Assembly (NCBI RefSeq): GCF_020085105.1
Contig: NC_058046.1
Coordinates: 26,482,175-26,546,174 of the forward strand
Length of the DNA stretch: 64,000 bases
Direction of reading: 5' to 3'
DNA from: Siniperca chuatsi
Taxonomy: Eukaryota > Chordata > Actinopteri > Centrarchiformes > Sinipercidae
Shown here: piece after piece, positions 34,346 to 45,454 of the stretch
Layout of the letters: every line of letters begins with the position of its first letter
Position numbering within the stretch: the first letter of the stretch is position 1
Made by a program: the position numbers and the translations under genes
Notes under the pieces: model-generated
What the model saw: only the letters and a program-made list of their open reading frames with translations
Databases searched by the model: none
Told to the model about the DNA's origin: nothing

Positions 34346-35725
34346 ACTGATGACATTTTATTCAAACGTCTGTGTTTATTAGGCCTATCATTAGGAAGGA
34401 TATACATCTGCCTCGCTTTGGTACTCTTTTCTACTACTTTTCTAACTGACAGACATATTTATTTGTTACTTATATATTCAGGTATTCAGATTATTTAAGT
34501 AGAGAGTGTAAATCACGATGCATTCAAATTGTTAGTTAAGTAAAATTACAAAAGTATTATTAGCAAAATGTATGTATGTGTAAGTATGAAAGTTAAATGA
34601 ATCATTATGCAGATATATTTGATTTTAATTAGTGATGCCATAACGTGTAACATTTGTATGTAGCAGCTGCATATATGAAAAATGTGCTCTCAACTGTGAA
34701 AGTGAATCTTTACTTTGCATTGTAACATATGCAAACTTGATGAGTTAATGCAGGTACTGTGTAACCGCCAATGAGATCCGCTGAGATTGACATGTGATAT
34801 GTGATGGGTATATGTCAATAAAGATTTTCCCTTGCGCAAGATTTATACAACATTTCATCGGGACTGGAGCCCCATACATGAATTACAGCAGGCCCTGAGC
34901 GTACACCTCTTAATCCTCCCCACTAGCTATTGGTTGTCACTGTGTGGCCTGTTTTCTCTAGGCTATTTGTTATGTCCTAATTGAGAGCAACATCACTGGC
35001 AGTTTGTTTGTCTTCAAACTGGACTTTAGAAATCCTTGTTCTGGGGTGAGGTGTACGGTCATCGCTATGCTGAATCACACACACACTGAAAGACATGATT
35101 AGATTATTCACATTATTTAAGTAGAAATACCACAGTCTAATTCATGGTTCATTCAAAAGGTTAGTTAAGTAAAAGAAGGGAAGAATTATTATCAAAATAT
35201 ATTTAAAGTAAGAAACTTTGCATTAATCATTATGTAGAATAGCCCCTGTCATTGCCATATATGTAGTTATAATTATTTGGTTTTAATTACTGATGCCATA
35301 ACGTGTAACATCTGTATGCTAGTTGAGGTGGAGCTCAGTTTTACATTTTCACATCCCTTTTTATATTTTAATAATACATCTTATTTTATAAGCTCATTTT
35401 GAAAGGGTATATTAACAATATACAGTGGATGTTGGTTTGGGCTTAGGGGAGTCAGCAGATCCTGGAGCCCCCTAACAGTTTCACTGTTCAAGTTTAATCA
35501 TAGACCCCATATTTATCTGCAAAGAAAGAATATACACAAAAGTGACAGTTAAGTGTTTTTACTGACAGACATGGTTATCAGGCAATTTGTATAAATTTGC
35601 ACGCAGTCATTTTTCTGTAATAATGTTTTTGCTTTCTTTTCAGAGTCAGGAGAAATGACTAATGATCTGGTATTGCATTGCACCCTCATTTCTACTTTGC
35701 GCATTCTTTTTTCCATTTTATTTCT
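34346..35725. repeat. Duplicated upstream flank, second copy near 58180-58960
   Basis: No gene. Positions 35400-35725 are nearly identical to 58630-58955 (for example TGGATGTTGGTTTGGGCTTA). Earlier parts repeat the distal flank seen upstream of other genes. Confidence 0.65.
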
Positions 35726-35732
35726 ACTTACT

Positions 35733-36030
35733 GTGAAGGAAATTTTGGGAACTGTCAACTTGATGAAGAAGGAAACAGCACTACAAAGTGATAACACCGT
35801 GTAGTACCAAAACCAAATCTGAAGTTTCTCATCCTGGTCCACAATATTTGTCCTTTGCTGGCCTGTCTGCCCAGCTGTCATCATGTCCAGGCAGTGGAGA
35901 CACAGAGGAGACAGCAGAAAGAACTATTGCTAGAGACACAGAGGTCAGTCCATTTCTAGGTTTTCAAGTGACATGTCAACGTGACATGTGTGACCTGTAC
36001 CTCACCTGACACTAAGGAAAATTCCTTCAC
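35733..36030. mobile_element. 298-bp MITE with 7-bp target duplication
   Basis: The ends GTGAAGGAAATTTT and AAAATTCCTTCAC are inverted repeats, flanked by ACTTACT at 35726-35732 and 36031-36037. The paralogous copy near 58960 has a single ACTTACT with no insert, which shows the empty site. It has no coding capacity; the superfamily is unknown. Confidence 0.85.
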
Positions 36031-36059
36031 ACTTACTATGTATCTCTATTTAGCCCACA

Positions 36060-36776
36060 TACAATAGGTGGACTCTGATCCTAATGTTATGGTTTTGGGG
36101 TTTAGTTTAGTCATTTCTTGTTTAATTTTGATAGAATCTTTCCTCATGTGTCTTGTGTAACTTAACTTCTTCTTTTTGTTTGTTTTCCCGCCTGTTTTCT
36201 GTGTCACCTGTGTGTCATTAGTTAATTAGAATCTTGTGTATTTAGTCTATGTGTCTTCCCTTCTGCCAGTTGTTATTTCGTCAGCATCTGTTCCTCAGTC
36301 CTGCGGTTTTTCTTGTGTCTCTGTGGTCCTTCCCCGTTTTTACCCCTTAGTTCTTGGATTATTGGTGGATTGTTCTTCGTTGGACTTCTTTTGTGGAATT
36401 ATTCTTTGTTGGAATTTTACCTGAGGGGTGTGAATGAATTTTCCTCGTGTAGAGATGTGGAAAACAGGTGAAAGGCGGGACACTACAGCAGTCACGTAGG
36501 GGTTGCTTGCTACCCTAGAAATGAAGTTGACCTCTATGTACCTTACCCATTGTTCACTTCACTGTCTCTTATGTCTGGGAGGAAGGACAGCTGTGCAGGC
36601 AGATGAGGCTGTTACCTAGGCAACCCCAAGGCCACTGATAGTAGCTCTTGTCTCAACAAAGAAGGAGATACTGACTTATTTTCCTGCAGACCACATTCAA
36701 CTTGAGTTCCAATGTGACTGTAGGTTAGATTTACAGTTCATCGTCCAATAGGAAGAGCAAACATATTTAGGCTAAA
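36060..36776. other. Intergenic, repeat-like
   Basis: No gene. Positions 36110-36440 are T-rich and resemble a dispersed fish repeat (CACCTGTGTGTCATTAGTTA then CTTGTGTATTTAGTC), family not identified. Confidence 0.35.
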
Positions 36777-36788
36777 GATTCATAACCT

Positions 36789-36908
36789 GGCCACTGTCCA
36801 GGGTGTACCCTGCCTAAGGCCCAAAGTCACTGGGATAGGCTCCAGTCACCCGCGACCCCTAACGGGACCAAGCGGTAGAATATGGATGGATGGATGGATT
36901 CATAACCT
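36789..36908 (+). mobile_element. Rex3/RTE-like LINE 3' tail
   Basis: GTGTACCCTGCCTAAGGCCC, GGGATAGGCTCCAGTCACCC and a terminal ATGGATGGATGG run are typical of 5'-truncated Rex3/RTE copies in fish. GATTCATAACCT at 36777-36788 and 36897-36908 is a 12-bp target duplication. Confidence 0.75.
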
Positions 36909-38035
36909 TGTAGGGAGAACACATATATGGAGACTCTATAGGGCAAGCAAGAGATAAATATTGTAGCTCAGGAAGAGACTTTCAGACTTGGTTTTGGCAC
37001 TGCACTGGGTTTCACCTTGAACTGCTGATATCATTGTCTCCTTGGCTGAGGCTCTTTAAACATTGCTGTGTAAGACATCCTGATTCACCTGAAACCTTAT
37101 TCATCATCTGACCTGACTAGCTCACCATTTCCTTCACAAGGGGTACAAGGGGTGTACTACAAAGCAAGTTCAACATAAGCTTTCTTTGTGCGAGCTCAAC
37201 AAACCCTAGAGCCCCAGTCAGAGATAACGGGTATCATGACAGTGGTTATCAACTTAATTTGTTAACCCAGGTTTGAGGCTCTGTGTTTGAGTGTCATTTG
37301 ACTCTTCTTCCGCACAAAATGGACCAGCCCTTTCCTAATTCGCAACAGTTAATACGTTTTGAGGGAAACATAATCGCTGCCTGTATTATATCGATTGCGT
37401 ACTGCCTACTTTTATTTAAATTTTATTTGACAGGGAAGATGCGATTTAACATAGTTTCAGTACATAGCATGACACTGATGTGCTGCATAGAAAGTTTTTA
37501 TAGCTATTTCTAATTTAATAGAAATGCAATAAAGTACAAATACGGAAACAATAAAATACACATACCACAATACACTAAAACACATACAAATGAGCTAAAA
37601 ATGGTTACAACTCTGGTTCCTTTTAGCCAGCACTTAACCTTTGTAGGATTTAATATCTGGGATTAATTTAATTTCAGTTGGTAATGTGTTCAAGAGTTGA
37701 CAGCCCTTTATGGAGAAAGCTGATTGTCCAAATATAGATCTAAGATGTGATATTTTACAGTTGCCATCACCATACTTCCAGTTACTGTTACTGACCAAAC
37801 ATAAAAACATCATCCTGTAGTTGCTGAGCCTTCCTCATTCTTTTAGTGTGTGGATGATGTGCTGTGTTAGTGTGTGTCTTAATATTACAGATGTTCTGCA
37901 TCACCAACTGAATGCATGAAGGTTCCCATGACAACGCGATGCATACAGTTTGCGACAGGCCGACTGTAACTGCACGGTTTCGTTCAGTGGCATTACTAAC
38001 GTACGGCTCAACGAGTAGATGACGAGCAATTACAT
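36909..38035. other. Intergenic
   Basis: No gene supported. The GGGGTGTACTACAAAGCAAG segment at 37150 resembles the start of a common fish DNA-transposon derivative. The short open frame at 37283-37513 has no recognisable features. Confidence 0.35.
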
Positions 38036-38170
38036 TTATACATAATCCAAATTGTTTAAATATATATGGTACTAAATTTGCTGGCATGTCTGCGTTTTTA
38101 TCTTTACCATCAGTATCATCCAGTTCATTTTGTTCTCTGTCCCTCCAGAGGTTTCAAGGAAAGCATGTTG
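38036..38170 (+). pseudogene. Orphan intron end and splice acceptor of a Z-family gene
   Basis: ATAATCCAAATTGTTTAAAT, then a GGTACTAAATTTGCTGGCAT-type stretch and TTTTGTTCTCTGTCCCTCCAG, match the intron and acceptor of the active genes. Homology fails a few bases after the acceptor. It is a remnant of a lost gene copy just upstream of Z8. Confidence 0.7.
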
Positions 38171-38454
38171 CAATTTAGTTATGCCCCCACTACTAGAATG
38201 CACTGAAGGTGGTGATGTCGGGGCACACCAAATACGGTCTGTTTAGAGTGCAGTTGTGTTGTACTCATTTAGGTGGTCTAATATAGTAGGCTGACTTATT
38301 TGCATTATTATTATAATATGACATTCTCCCACATACACAGGCTGTGATGTCATGTAGACAACATCTGGGAAATGGACAACTTTAATTTATATTAACCAAT
38401 ATCTAGTCGTAACAAATAATGCAGCTCATCACTATCATTTCTCACTGATTCTGT

Positions 38455-38594
38455 CGGAACTTAACAGTGTGACATCCAGCGGAAGTAAACAACACAAGCG
38501 CTAGTAGCGTTAGCTGCATGTATGTAGTGAATTAGCTGGAAGACGATATTGTAGTCGTAACGCAGCTAATTACTTAATTTGTAATTAAGCAACA
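38455..38594 (+). promoter_or_regulatory. Promoter block of Z8, shortened at its distal end
   Basis: Family homology begins at CTGTCGGAACTTAACAGTG, so the distal CGCACTTCCA half seen in Z5 and Z6 is missing. The CCAGCGGAAGT site and the run to the ATG are intact. Confidence 0.55.
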
Positions 38595-40611
38595 ATGTCT
38601 TCAGTTGAGTGTTTGAGAGAGTTTGTCAACGAGCGACTAATTGCTGCTGCTGAAGAAATATTCGGAGTTTTTAAAAAAACTATCGTCGAGTACGAGGAAG
38701 AGATCGATCGTCAGCGCAGACTGCTGGATATCTTTTGGAAACCTGAAATAAAGTTACACAGGATAGGTGTGTAAAACTTTATTATTTTAATAACACAACT
38801 GTGTATATATAATTAAAATTGTTTAAGTGAATACTGGTACTAAATTGCTCTCATGTCTGCATGTTTTTCTTCACCATCACAGTAGCATCATGCTCCTTTT
38901 GTTCTCTGTCCCTCCAGAGCTCCCACAGCAACATGTCAGTACGGAGGAGGAGGTTCTGGCTGACCAGCAGCTCTGTATTCAGGAGAGGAACTCCAGTCTG
39001 GACCAAGAGGACCCAGAGCCTCCACAGATTAAAGAGGAACAGGAGGAACTCTGCACCAGTCAGGAGGGAGAGCAGCTTGTACTGAAGCAGGAGGCTGATG
39101 CCTTTATGTTGACTCCTACTGATGAGGAAAGTGACCACAGTGAACCAGAACCAAACAGGGACCAGCAGCTCCTCTCTCACAACTCTCATGCAGCTGAGAG
39201 CCAAGATCAGAAAGGAGGCAGGCATGGAGACTCAAAAATAATTGAACCAGAACCACAGAACAGACCTCGGAAAGACAATAGTCACACGAAAAATGGATAC
39301 AATTCTACCATGTTAAAGACTCACTGTAACACTTACACAGGTAAAAAGTCTATAGAATGTGACACATGTGGGAAAGCTTTTAAGAATAACTCAACATTGC
39401 AGATACACATGCGAATCCACACTGGTGAGAAGCCATATTCATGCAAAACATGTGGTAAAAATTTTAGAGTTAGTGAAAAATTGAAAGCCCACATGAGAGC
39501 CCACACAGGTGAGAAGCCATATTCTTGCGAAACCTGTGGGAAAGATTTCAGAGTTGGTGATCAATTGAAAGTCCACATGAGAACCCACACAGGTGAGAAG
39601 CCGTACCATTGCAAGACCTGTGGGAAAAGATTCCGTGCGTTATCAAGTTTAACAGTTCATATGAGAATCCACACAGGTGAAAAGCCATATTCATGCACAA
39701 CATGTGGGAAAAATTTCAGAGTTAACAGTGTCTTGAAAGTCCACATGAGAACCCACACAGGTGAGAAGCCATATTCGTGCGAAACATGTGGGAAAGATTT
39801 CAGAGTTAGTGAACAATTGAAAGTCCACATGAGAGCCCACACAGGTGAGAAGCCATACCTTTGCAAGACCTGCGGGAAAATATTCAGTGACATGTCAAAA
39901 TTGAAAAACCACATCAGAAGCCACTCAGTTGAGAAGCCGATTATTTGCAAAACATGTGGGAAAGTTTTCAAACTTAGCAGTTACTTGAAAGAACACATGA
40001 AAATGCACACTGGTGAGAAGCCATATTCTTGCGAAACATGTGGGAAAGATTTCAGACTTAGCAGTTACTTGAAAGAACACATGAAAACACACACGGGTGA
40101 GAAGCCGTTCCTTTGCAAGACCTGCGGGAAAAGATTCAGTGACAGTTCTGCATCAAAAAGGCATATGAGAATTCACACAGGTGAGAAGCCATATGCTTGC
40201 ACAACATGTGGGAAAGCTTTCACACGTAGTAGTGCGTTGAAAGTCCATATGAGAATGCACACAGGTGAGAAGCCGTACCTTTGCAAGACCTGCGGGGAAA
40301 GATTCTGTGACATGCCAACATTGAAAAGGCATATGATAATGCACACAGGTGAGAAGCCGCACCTTTGCAAGACATGTGGAAGAAGATTCATTGACATTTC
40401 AGCATTGAAAAGGCATATGAGAATCCACACTGGTGAGAAGCCCTATACTTGCAAAACATGTGGGAGATCTTTTAGAGACATTAGTTACTTGAAAGTCCAC
40501 ATGAGAAGAGCCCACACTGGTGAGAAGCCGTACCTTTGCAAGTCCTGCGGGAAAAGATACGTTACTGCGTATCATTTGGCAAGGCATAGAATATCACATA
40601 CAGGCACGTAG
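38595..40611 (+). CDS. Z8: two-exon C2H2 zinc-finger protein, 15 fingers
   Basis: Exon 1 is 38595-38766 and exon 2 is 38918-40611, giving 621 residues, the largest protein here. Fifteen complete fingers fill about residues 200-621. Their heptamers are [98 protein letters not shown] and TAYHLAR. Fingers 2, 3 and 6 are near copies, and 8 and 9 have identical helices, so the array grew by internal duplication. The linker between fingers 7 and 8 is SVEKP instead of TGEKP. A binding site of about 45 bp is possible in principle. It ends HTGT-UAG. Confidence 0.94.
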
Positions 40612-40667
40612 TCTTGATTTGCAAAATATGTGGGAGACGATTCAATTCTAGTGGTTCCTGGTCGTGA

Positions 40668-41125
40668 CCGTAGACTGTGTATAAAGATGGACAACATGAC
40701 AGCTCACCAAAAGCAAAGCCAAAAGATCGCAATTGCACCCTGGTGGCTGGCATAAACCCCGCCCCCTCCGTGTTAGCAGATGGGACATGAGCCAAACTAA
40801 AAAGTACATGTCAAATACATTTTCCCCAAAGATGGTTTCTGCCATTTTAGGTGGTACTTACCATGCAGGCATGTGTTTAAGTATTTACTTTTCTGATAAG
40901 TTTGGTTTTAATTAGTTATTTGATGCTATAAAAAGGGGGTTTCACATTATGATTGACAGCTGAGGCTGTCGATGCCACGATTCCAACCCCTATCACTACT
41001 GCGCAGACTATGTCTCCAAATGATGTCACCAGCACAAGATGGCTGTTCCCATATCTGGGACATTTTGGCTTAATTTTTGTACAGTGGGAGGAAGAGACGC
41101 CTCCATTGTTATATACAGTCTATGG
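40668..41125. mobile_element. MITE-like element downstream of Z8
   Basis: The ends CCGTAGACTGTGTATAAAG and TTATATACAGTCTATGG are inverted repeats of a family common in fish. A related copy lies at 47008-47412 downstream of Z9 in inverted position. Both sit at the same point of the 3' flank (after GTGGTC or ATGGTC), so insertion probably preceded the inverted duplication of Z8 and Z9 flanks. Confidence 0.65.
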
Positions 41126-41128
41126 ACA

Positions 41129-42352
41129 AGGAAAAATGCTAGTTTCAAAGTGAGTGCGCAGTAGTGGCTCCTCAAGTATTTGATCGTTCTATATGAAGCC
41201 TACACATCTTTTGCAAGAAGTCAGATTTTACATTTGAGAATGACTGACATCACTTTTATATTACCATATAAGAAGTCCTATTAAATGTGAACGTGCCTTC
41301 TTGTTGCTATTTTTATACACTACCTCAGTTGTTAGAAAGCCTGACCACGCCCCCCGCAATTAAACTGCAACATTGTTCCTTGATGACTTTTCAAAGGGAT
41401 AACAGACTCCTTTCCTTAATCATTATTGTCCGGTTTGTGCGTTCATGAGGATAATGTGAGTACTGTAGGCTACATACAGTGCCTGTTAAGTATCATCGTA
41501 GAATGGATATATGTTGTAGTTTAACTTTATAGTTTTAACGGTTTAGAATGTAGAGTTGCTACTCGCTCTAACATGCAAGTCTTTTTTCCTTTGTATAGTT
41601 TTACCACTGTTCACGCATAAATTGTATAATTTGGTTTAATCATCCATAACTTCTCTAATAAGTTATTACCTTGGTTAATTTCACTGCCTGTGATTTGCTC
41701 TGACTGTCTTCATGTTTAAGTTTGCTGTTATGGTATAGCCTAGGTTATTTGAAAGGGAATCTCAGTTTCTGTGTATGGACACAGCTTTTTCTTTGTCCTC
41801 AGAATTTTCAAAGAAGTCAGACGCAGGTCATTCCAATACAAATCTCCATCCGACTGGAATAACCTTTCGCTTTTTCTGAGATCTGTGACCTCTTTACGCT
41901 GCTTCAGGACATCTTTATTTACTTATCTTAAAACAATCTGTTTATGCTTTTAATTTGTGCATACAAGACAAACTACTTCAATTGCTCTTGTGCAGATGTA
42001 ATTGCTTTATTATCCTGGTCATTGTATCCAGTTTTTCTTGTACAACAGCTGAGGGCTGGGCGTGTGGGTGGGAGAGGCTGAGCAAGCTGTCTGTTTTTGC
42101 CATATATGTTTGTTATGTAATGCTGTTTTATTTATTTTTTTGTATGTGCTTTATTTTTTATTTGTATCTATATGACCCCCTTGAAAATTAGATGCTACAT
42201 CCCAAGGGGCTATCCTTTCAATAAATTCAAAATCAATATCACTTGATTGCCTCATGCTTGAATGCCTCCATGTCAGTTCTAGCAGCAAAGGCTAATACTG
42301 TGCATTGAAAGGTTATGGCTACCGTGTTTAGTCAAGTTAGTGATTATAGTAA
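41129..42352 (+). repeat. Left arm of a 1.2-kb inverted repeat
   Basis: It matches 45455-46671 in reverse orientation with few differences. It contains a LINE C-terminal fragment at 41771-42235 (DWNNLSLFLRSVTSLRCFR) that is mirrored in the right arm, so that fragment is older than the duplication. Confidence 0.9.
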
Positions 42353-45300
42353 CCACTTTTGATTATCCAATCGATTAATATTTGTGATTATTATATCATA
42401 GCCTATCATTATTTTGTAGCTTATATTCATATTCCTAATTGTATCCTCTTTTTATTTCTTATAGACCACGAACACAAAATCAAACCCAAATACATAGCGT
42501 ACACAAACAATGGGTAGCAATTGAGAAAATAGTCCCTTGTGAATGAAGATATTTCTTCTCTGGAGCCTGATTCTTTGACTGGAGTCAAGTCCATATTTGC
42601 CACCTCAACCAGTTAAGTTGTGGGAAGTCCTCGCCCTCCGTTTCATCAGTTATGTGTCAGAACTACACACATAAGATAACAGAAATACCTGCTGAAAGCG
42701 ACAGAAGGAAAGAGGAGAGAGACGAGAAAGCACAAAACTACAGGAGAGAGAAGATGTCACGTTAGTAACATGCATTAATGGGTTAAAAATGCATACAGAG
42801 GGAGAGGAGGAGAGAAGAGCTCAGTGCATCATGGGAAGTCCCCCAGCAGTCTAGGCCTATAGCAGCATAACTAAGGGATGGTTCAGGACTCACCCAAGCC
42901 AGCCCTAACTATAAGCTTTATCCAAAGAGGAAAGTCTTAAGCCTACTCTTAAATGTGGAGATGGTGTCTGCCTCCCGAACCCAAACTGGGACCTGATTCC
43001 ACAGGAGAGGAGCTTGATAAATGAAGGCTCTGGCTCCCATTCTACTTTTGGAGACTCTAGGAACCACAATTAACCCTGCATTCTGGGAGCGCAGTGTTCT
43101 AGTCGGATAATATGGTATTATGAGATCTTTAAGATACGATGGTGCCAGACCATTAAGAGCTTTATAGGTGAGGAGAAGGATTTTAAATTCTATTCTGGAT
43201 TTTACAGGGAGCTAGTGCAGAGAAGCTAATATTGGAGAAATATGATCTCTTTTCCTAGTTCAAGCTGCAGCATTCTGGATCAACTGGAGAGTCTTAAGGG
43301 ACTTATTCGGGCAGCCTGACCTATGAAGGGCCAAGGCACCAGTGACTCCGGTTTCCATCTAGGGGGTCAGTGTGGACATTGTAGAGGAGTACAAGTACCT
43401 GGGAGTACACATGGACAATAAACTGGACTGGGCTAAGAACACTCAAGCCGTTTACAGGAAGGGCCAGAGCCGCCTCTATTTTCTGAGGAGGCTGAGGTCC
43501 TTCATCATCTGCCGGACAATGCTGAGGATGTTCTATGAGTCTGTGGTGGCCAGTGCTATCCTGTATGCTGTTGCATGCTGGGGCAGCAGGTTGAGGGTAA
43601 CAGGCTAAACAAACTGATCCCTAAGGCCAGTGACATTGTGGGGGTGGAGCTGGACTCTCTGTCGGTGGTGTCAGAGAGGAGGATGCTGGCCAAACTACAT
43701 GCCATCTTGGACAGTGTCTCCCACCCGCTCCATGACGTGCTGGTCAAACAAAGGAGTACGTTCAGCGAAAGACTCATCCCCCCAAAAAGCACCACAGAGC
43801 GCCACAGGAAGTCATTCCTGTCTGTGGCCATCAAACTCTTTAACTCCTCCCTCTACGTGTCAGTCAATATGATCTTAAGTCGATAAACTAGACATTGGAC
43901 CATTAACATCACTGCAATACTTTAAATAATTGTGCAATATTCTCTGTTTAATACTGCTGTGCAATATACTCTGTTTTCAGATATTTATTTATTTATTCAT
44001 ACTTCTATTACTGCTGTGCAATATCCACCGTCTCATAATCATCTTAATAAGCTACACTTAACTTGACAGTACTCATTATTGCACTATTACTTATTACTTA
44101 TATTATTACATTGTATTATTATACTGTGCGTACTTATCAACCTCTAAATCCACTTTTGTACTTAACACTTACTTAGCTTTTATACTTATATCCACTTTGT
44201 ACTTAATTTATCTTACCTGTATTATAGTGCATTATATTTTGATTTGCTTAGTACTTCTATTCCTGTGTGCACTGACACGATAGTGAGCAGCTGTAACAAA
44301 AGAGTTTCCCCTCGGGGATCAATAAAGTATTTCTGATTCTGATAATAAGGAATTGCAATAATCCAGCCTAGAAGTAACAAATGCATGGACTAGTCTTTCA
44401 GCATCATTTTGAGACAGGATGTGCCTGATTTTTGCAATGTTACGTAGGTGAAAGAAGGCAGTCCTTGAAATTTGTTTCATGTGGGAGTTAAAGGATAAAT
44501 CCTGATCAAAGATAGCTCAGAAGTTCCTTACGGTGCTGCTGGAGGCAAGGGCAATGCCATCTAGAGTAACTATATCTTTAAATAATGTGTCTTGGAGGTG
44601 TTTGGGGCCAAGTACAATAACTTCAGCTTTTTAACATCAGAAAATTCCAGGTCATCCAGGTTTTTATGTCCTTAAGGTATGCTTGAAGTTTAGCTAACTG
44701 GTTAGTTTCAGCTGGCTTGATTGATAGATATAATTGGGTATCATCCCCATAACAATGAAAGTTTATGGAGTGTTTCCTAATAATATTGCCTAAAGGAAGC
44801 ATATATAAGGTGAACAGAATTTGTCCAAGCACAGAATCTTTTGGAACTCCATGACTAACTTTGGCGTGCACGGAGGATTCACCGTTATGTGTACAAACTA
44901 GGATCGATCTGATAGATAAGACTCAAACCAGCTTAGTGCGGTTCCTTCAATGCCAATTAAATCTTCCGGTCTCTGTAATAGGATGCAATGGTCAATGGTG
45001 CCGAATGCAGTACTAAGATAGTACAGAGACAAGTCTATTGTCCGATGCAATTAAAAGGTAATTTGTAATTTTCACCAGTGCTGTCTCTGTGCTATGATGC
45101 ACTCTAAATCCTGACTGAAAATCCTAAAGTAAACTATGATTTAGAATATCACACAACTGATTGCGACTGCTTTCTCAAGGATCTTAGAGAAAGGGAAGGT
45201 TAGATATAGGTCTATAGTTGCCTGAAACCCCTGGATCAAGAGTGGGCTTTTTAAGAAGAGTTTAATTAAAGCTATTTTAAAAGACTGTGGGACATAGCCT

Positions 45301-45454
45301 GTTAATAAAGACACATTGATCATATCTAGTAAATTAGTGCTAAGGGTAAAACTTATTTAAGTAGCCTAGGAATTGCTTCCTGAAATTTACTTACAGCACT
45401 ATCAGATAGACATCTAGAGTAGGAGTTTTTGCCTAATGGCATGTAGTCCAATGT
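42353..45454 (-). mobile_element. L2-like LINE, split by another LINE
   Basis: On the minus strand, 44623-44871 reads KVSHGVPKDSVLGQILFTLYMLPL, with CYGDDTQLYLS as the catalytic box (YGDD rather than YADD), and 45141-45323 reads FKIALIKLFLKSP. The 3' portion is at about 42850-43318. It is interrupted at 43319-44340 by a second LINE. Frames are broken and the copy is inactive. It fills the spacer of the inverted repeat; its exact 3' edge was not found. Confidence 0.75.
43319..44340 (+). mobile_element. LINE insertion inside the L2-like LINE
   Basis: The plus strand reads VDIVEEYKYLGVHMDNKLDW, QSRLYFLRRLRSFIICRTML and, after a frame change near 43600, SHPLHDVLVKQRSTFSERL. It ends AATAAAGTATTTCTGATTCTG. 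It is a 5'-truncated copy of the same family as 25424-26470 and 20385-20737. The host LINE resumes immediately on both sides. Confidence 0.8.

Noticed and set aside
38851-39225. Long antisense open frames over the linker part of exon 2, repeated at every gene (also at 12372-12746, 17381-17794, 49624-49983 and others)
   Set aside because: They are mirror readings of the highly conserved linker; their repeated presence follows from that conservation and they carry no domain.
39657-40587. Antisense open frames with periodic FSPVWIL or LLTCVDSH motifs
   Set aside because: These are the reverse complement of the repeated HTGEKPY linker codons in the finger arrays.
39360-40600. Regular 84-bp periodic repeats that could suggest a CRISPR array
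   Set aside because: The period is that of one zinc finger and the sequence is open and coding; this is also a vertebrate genome.
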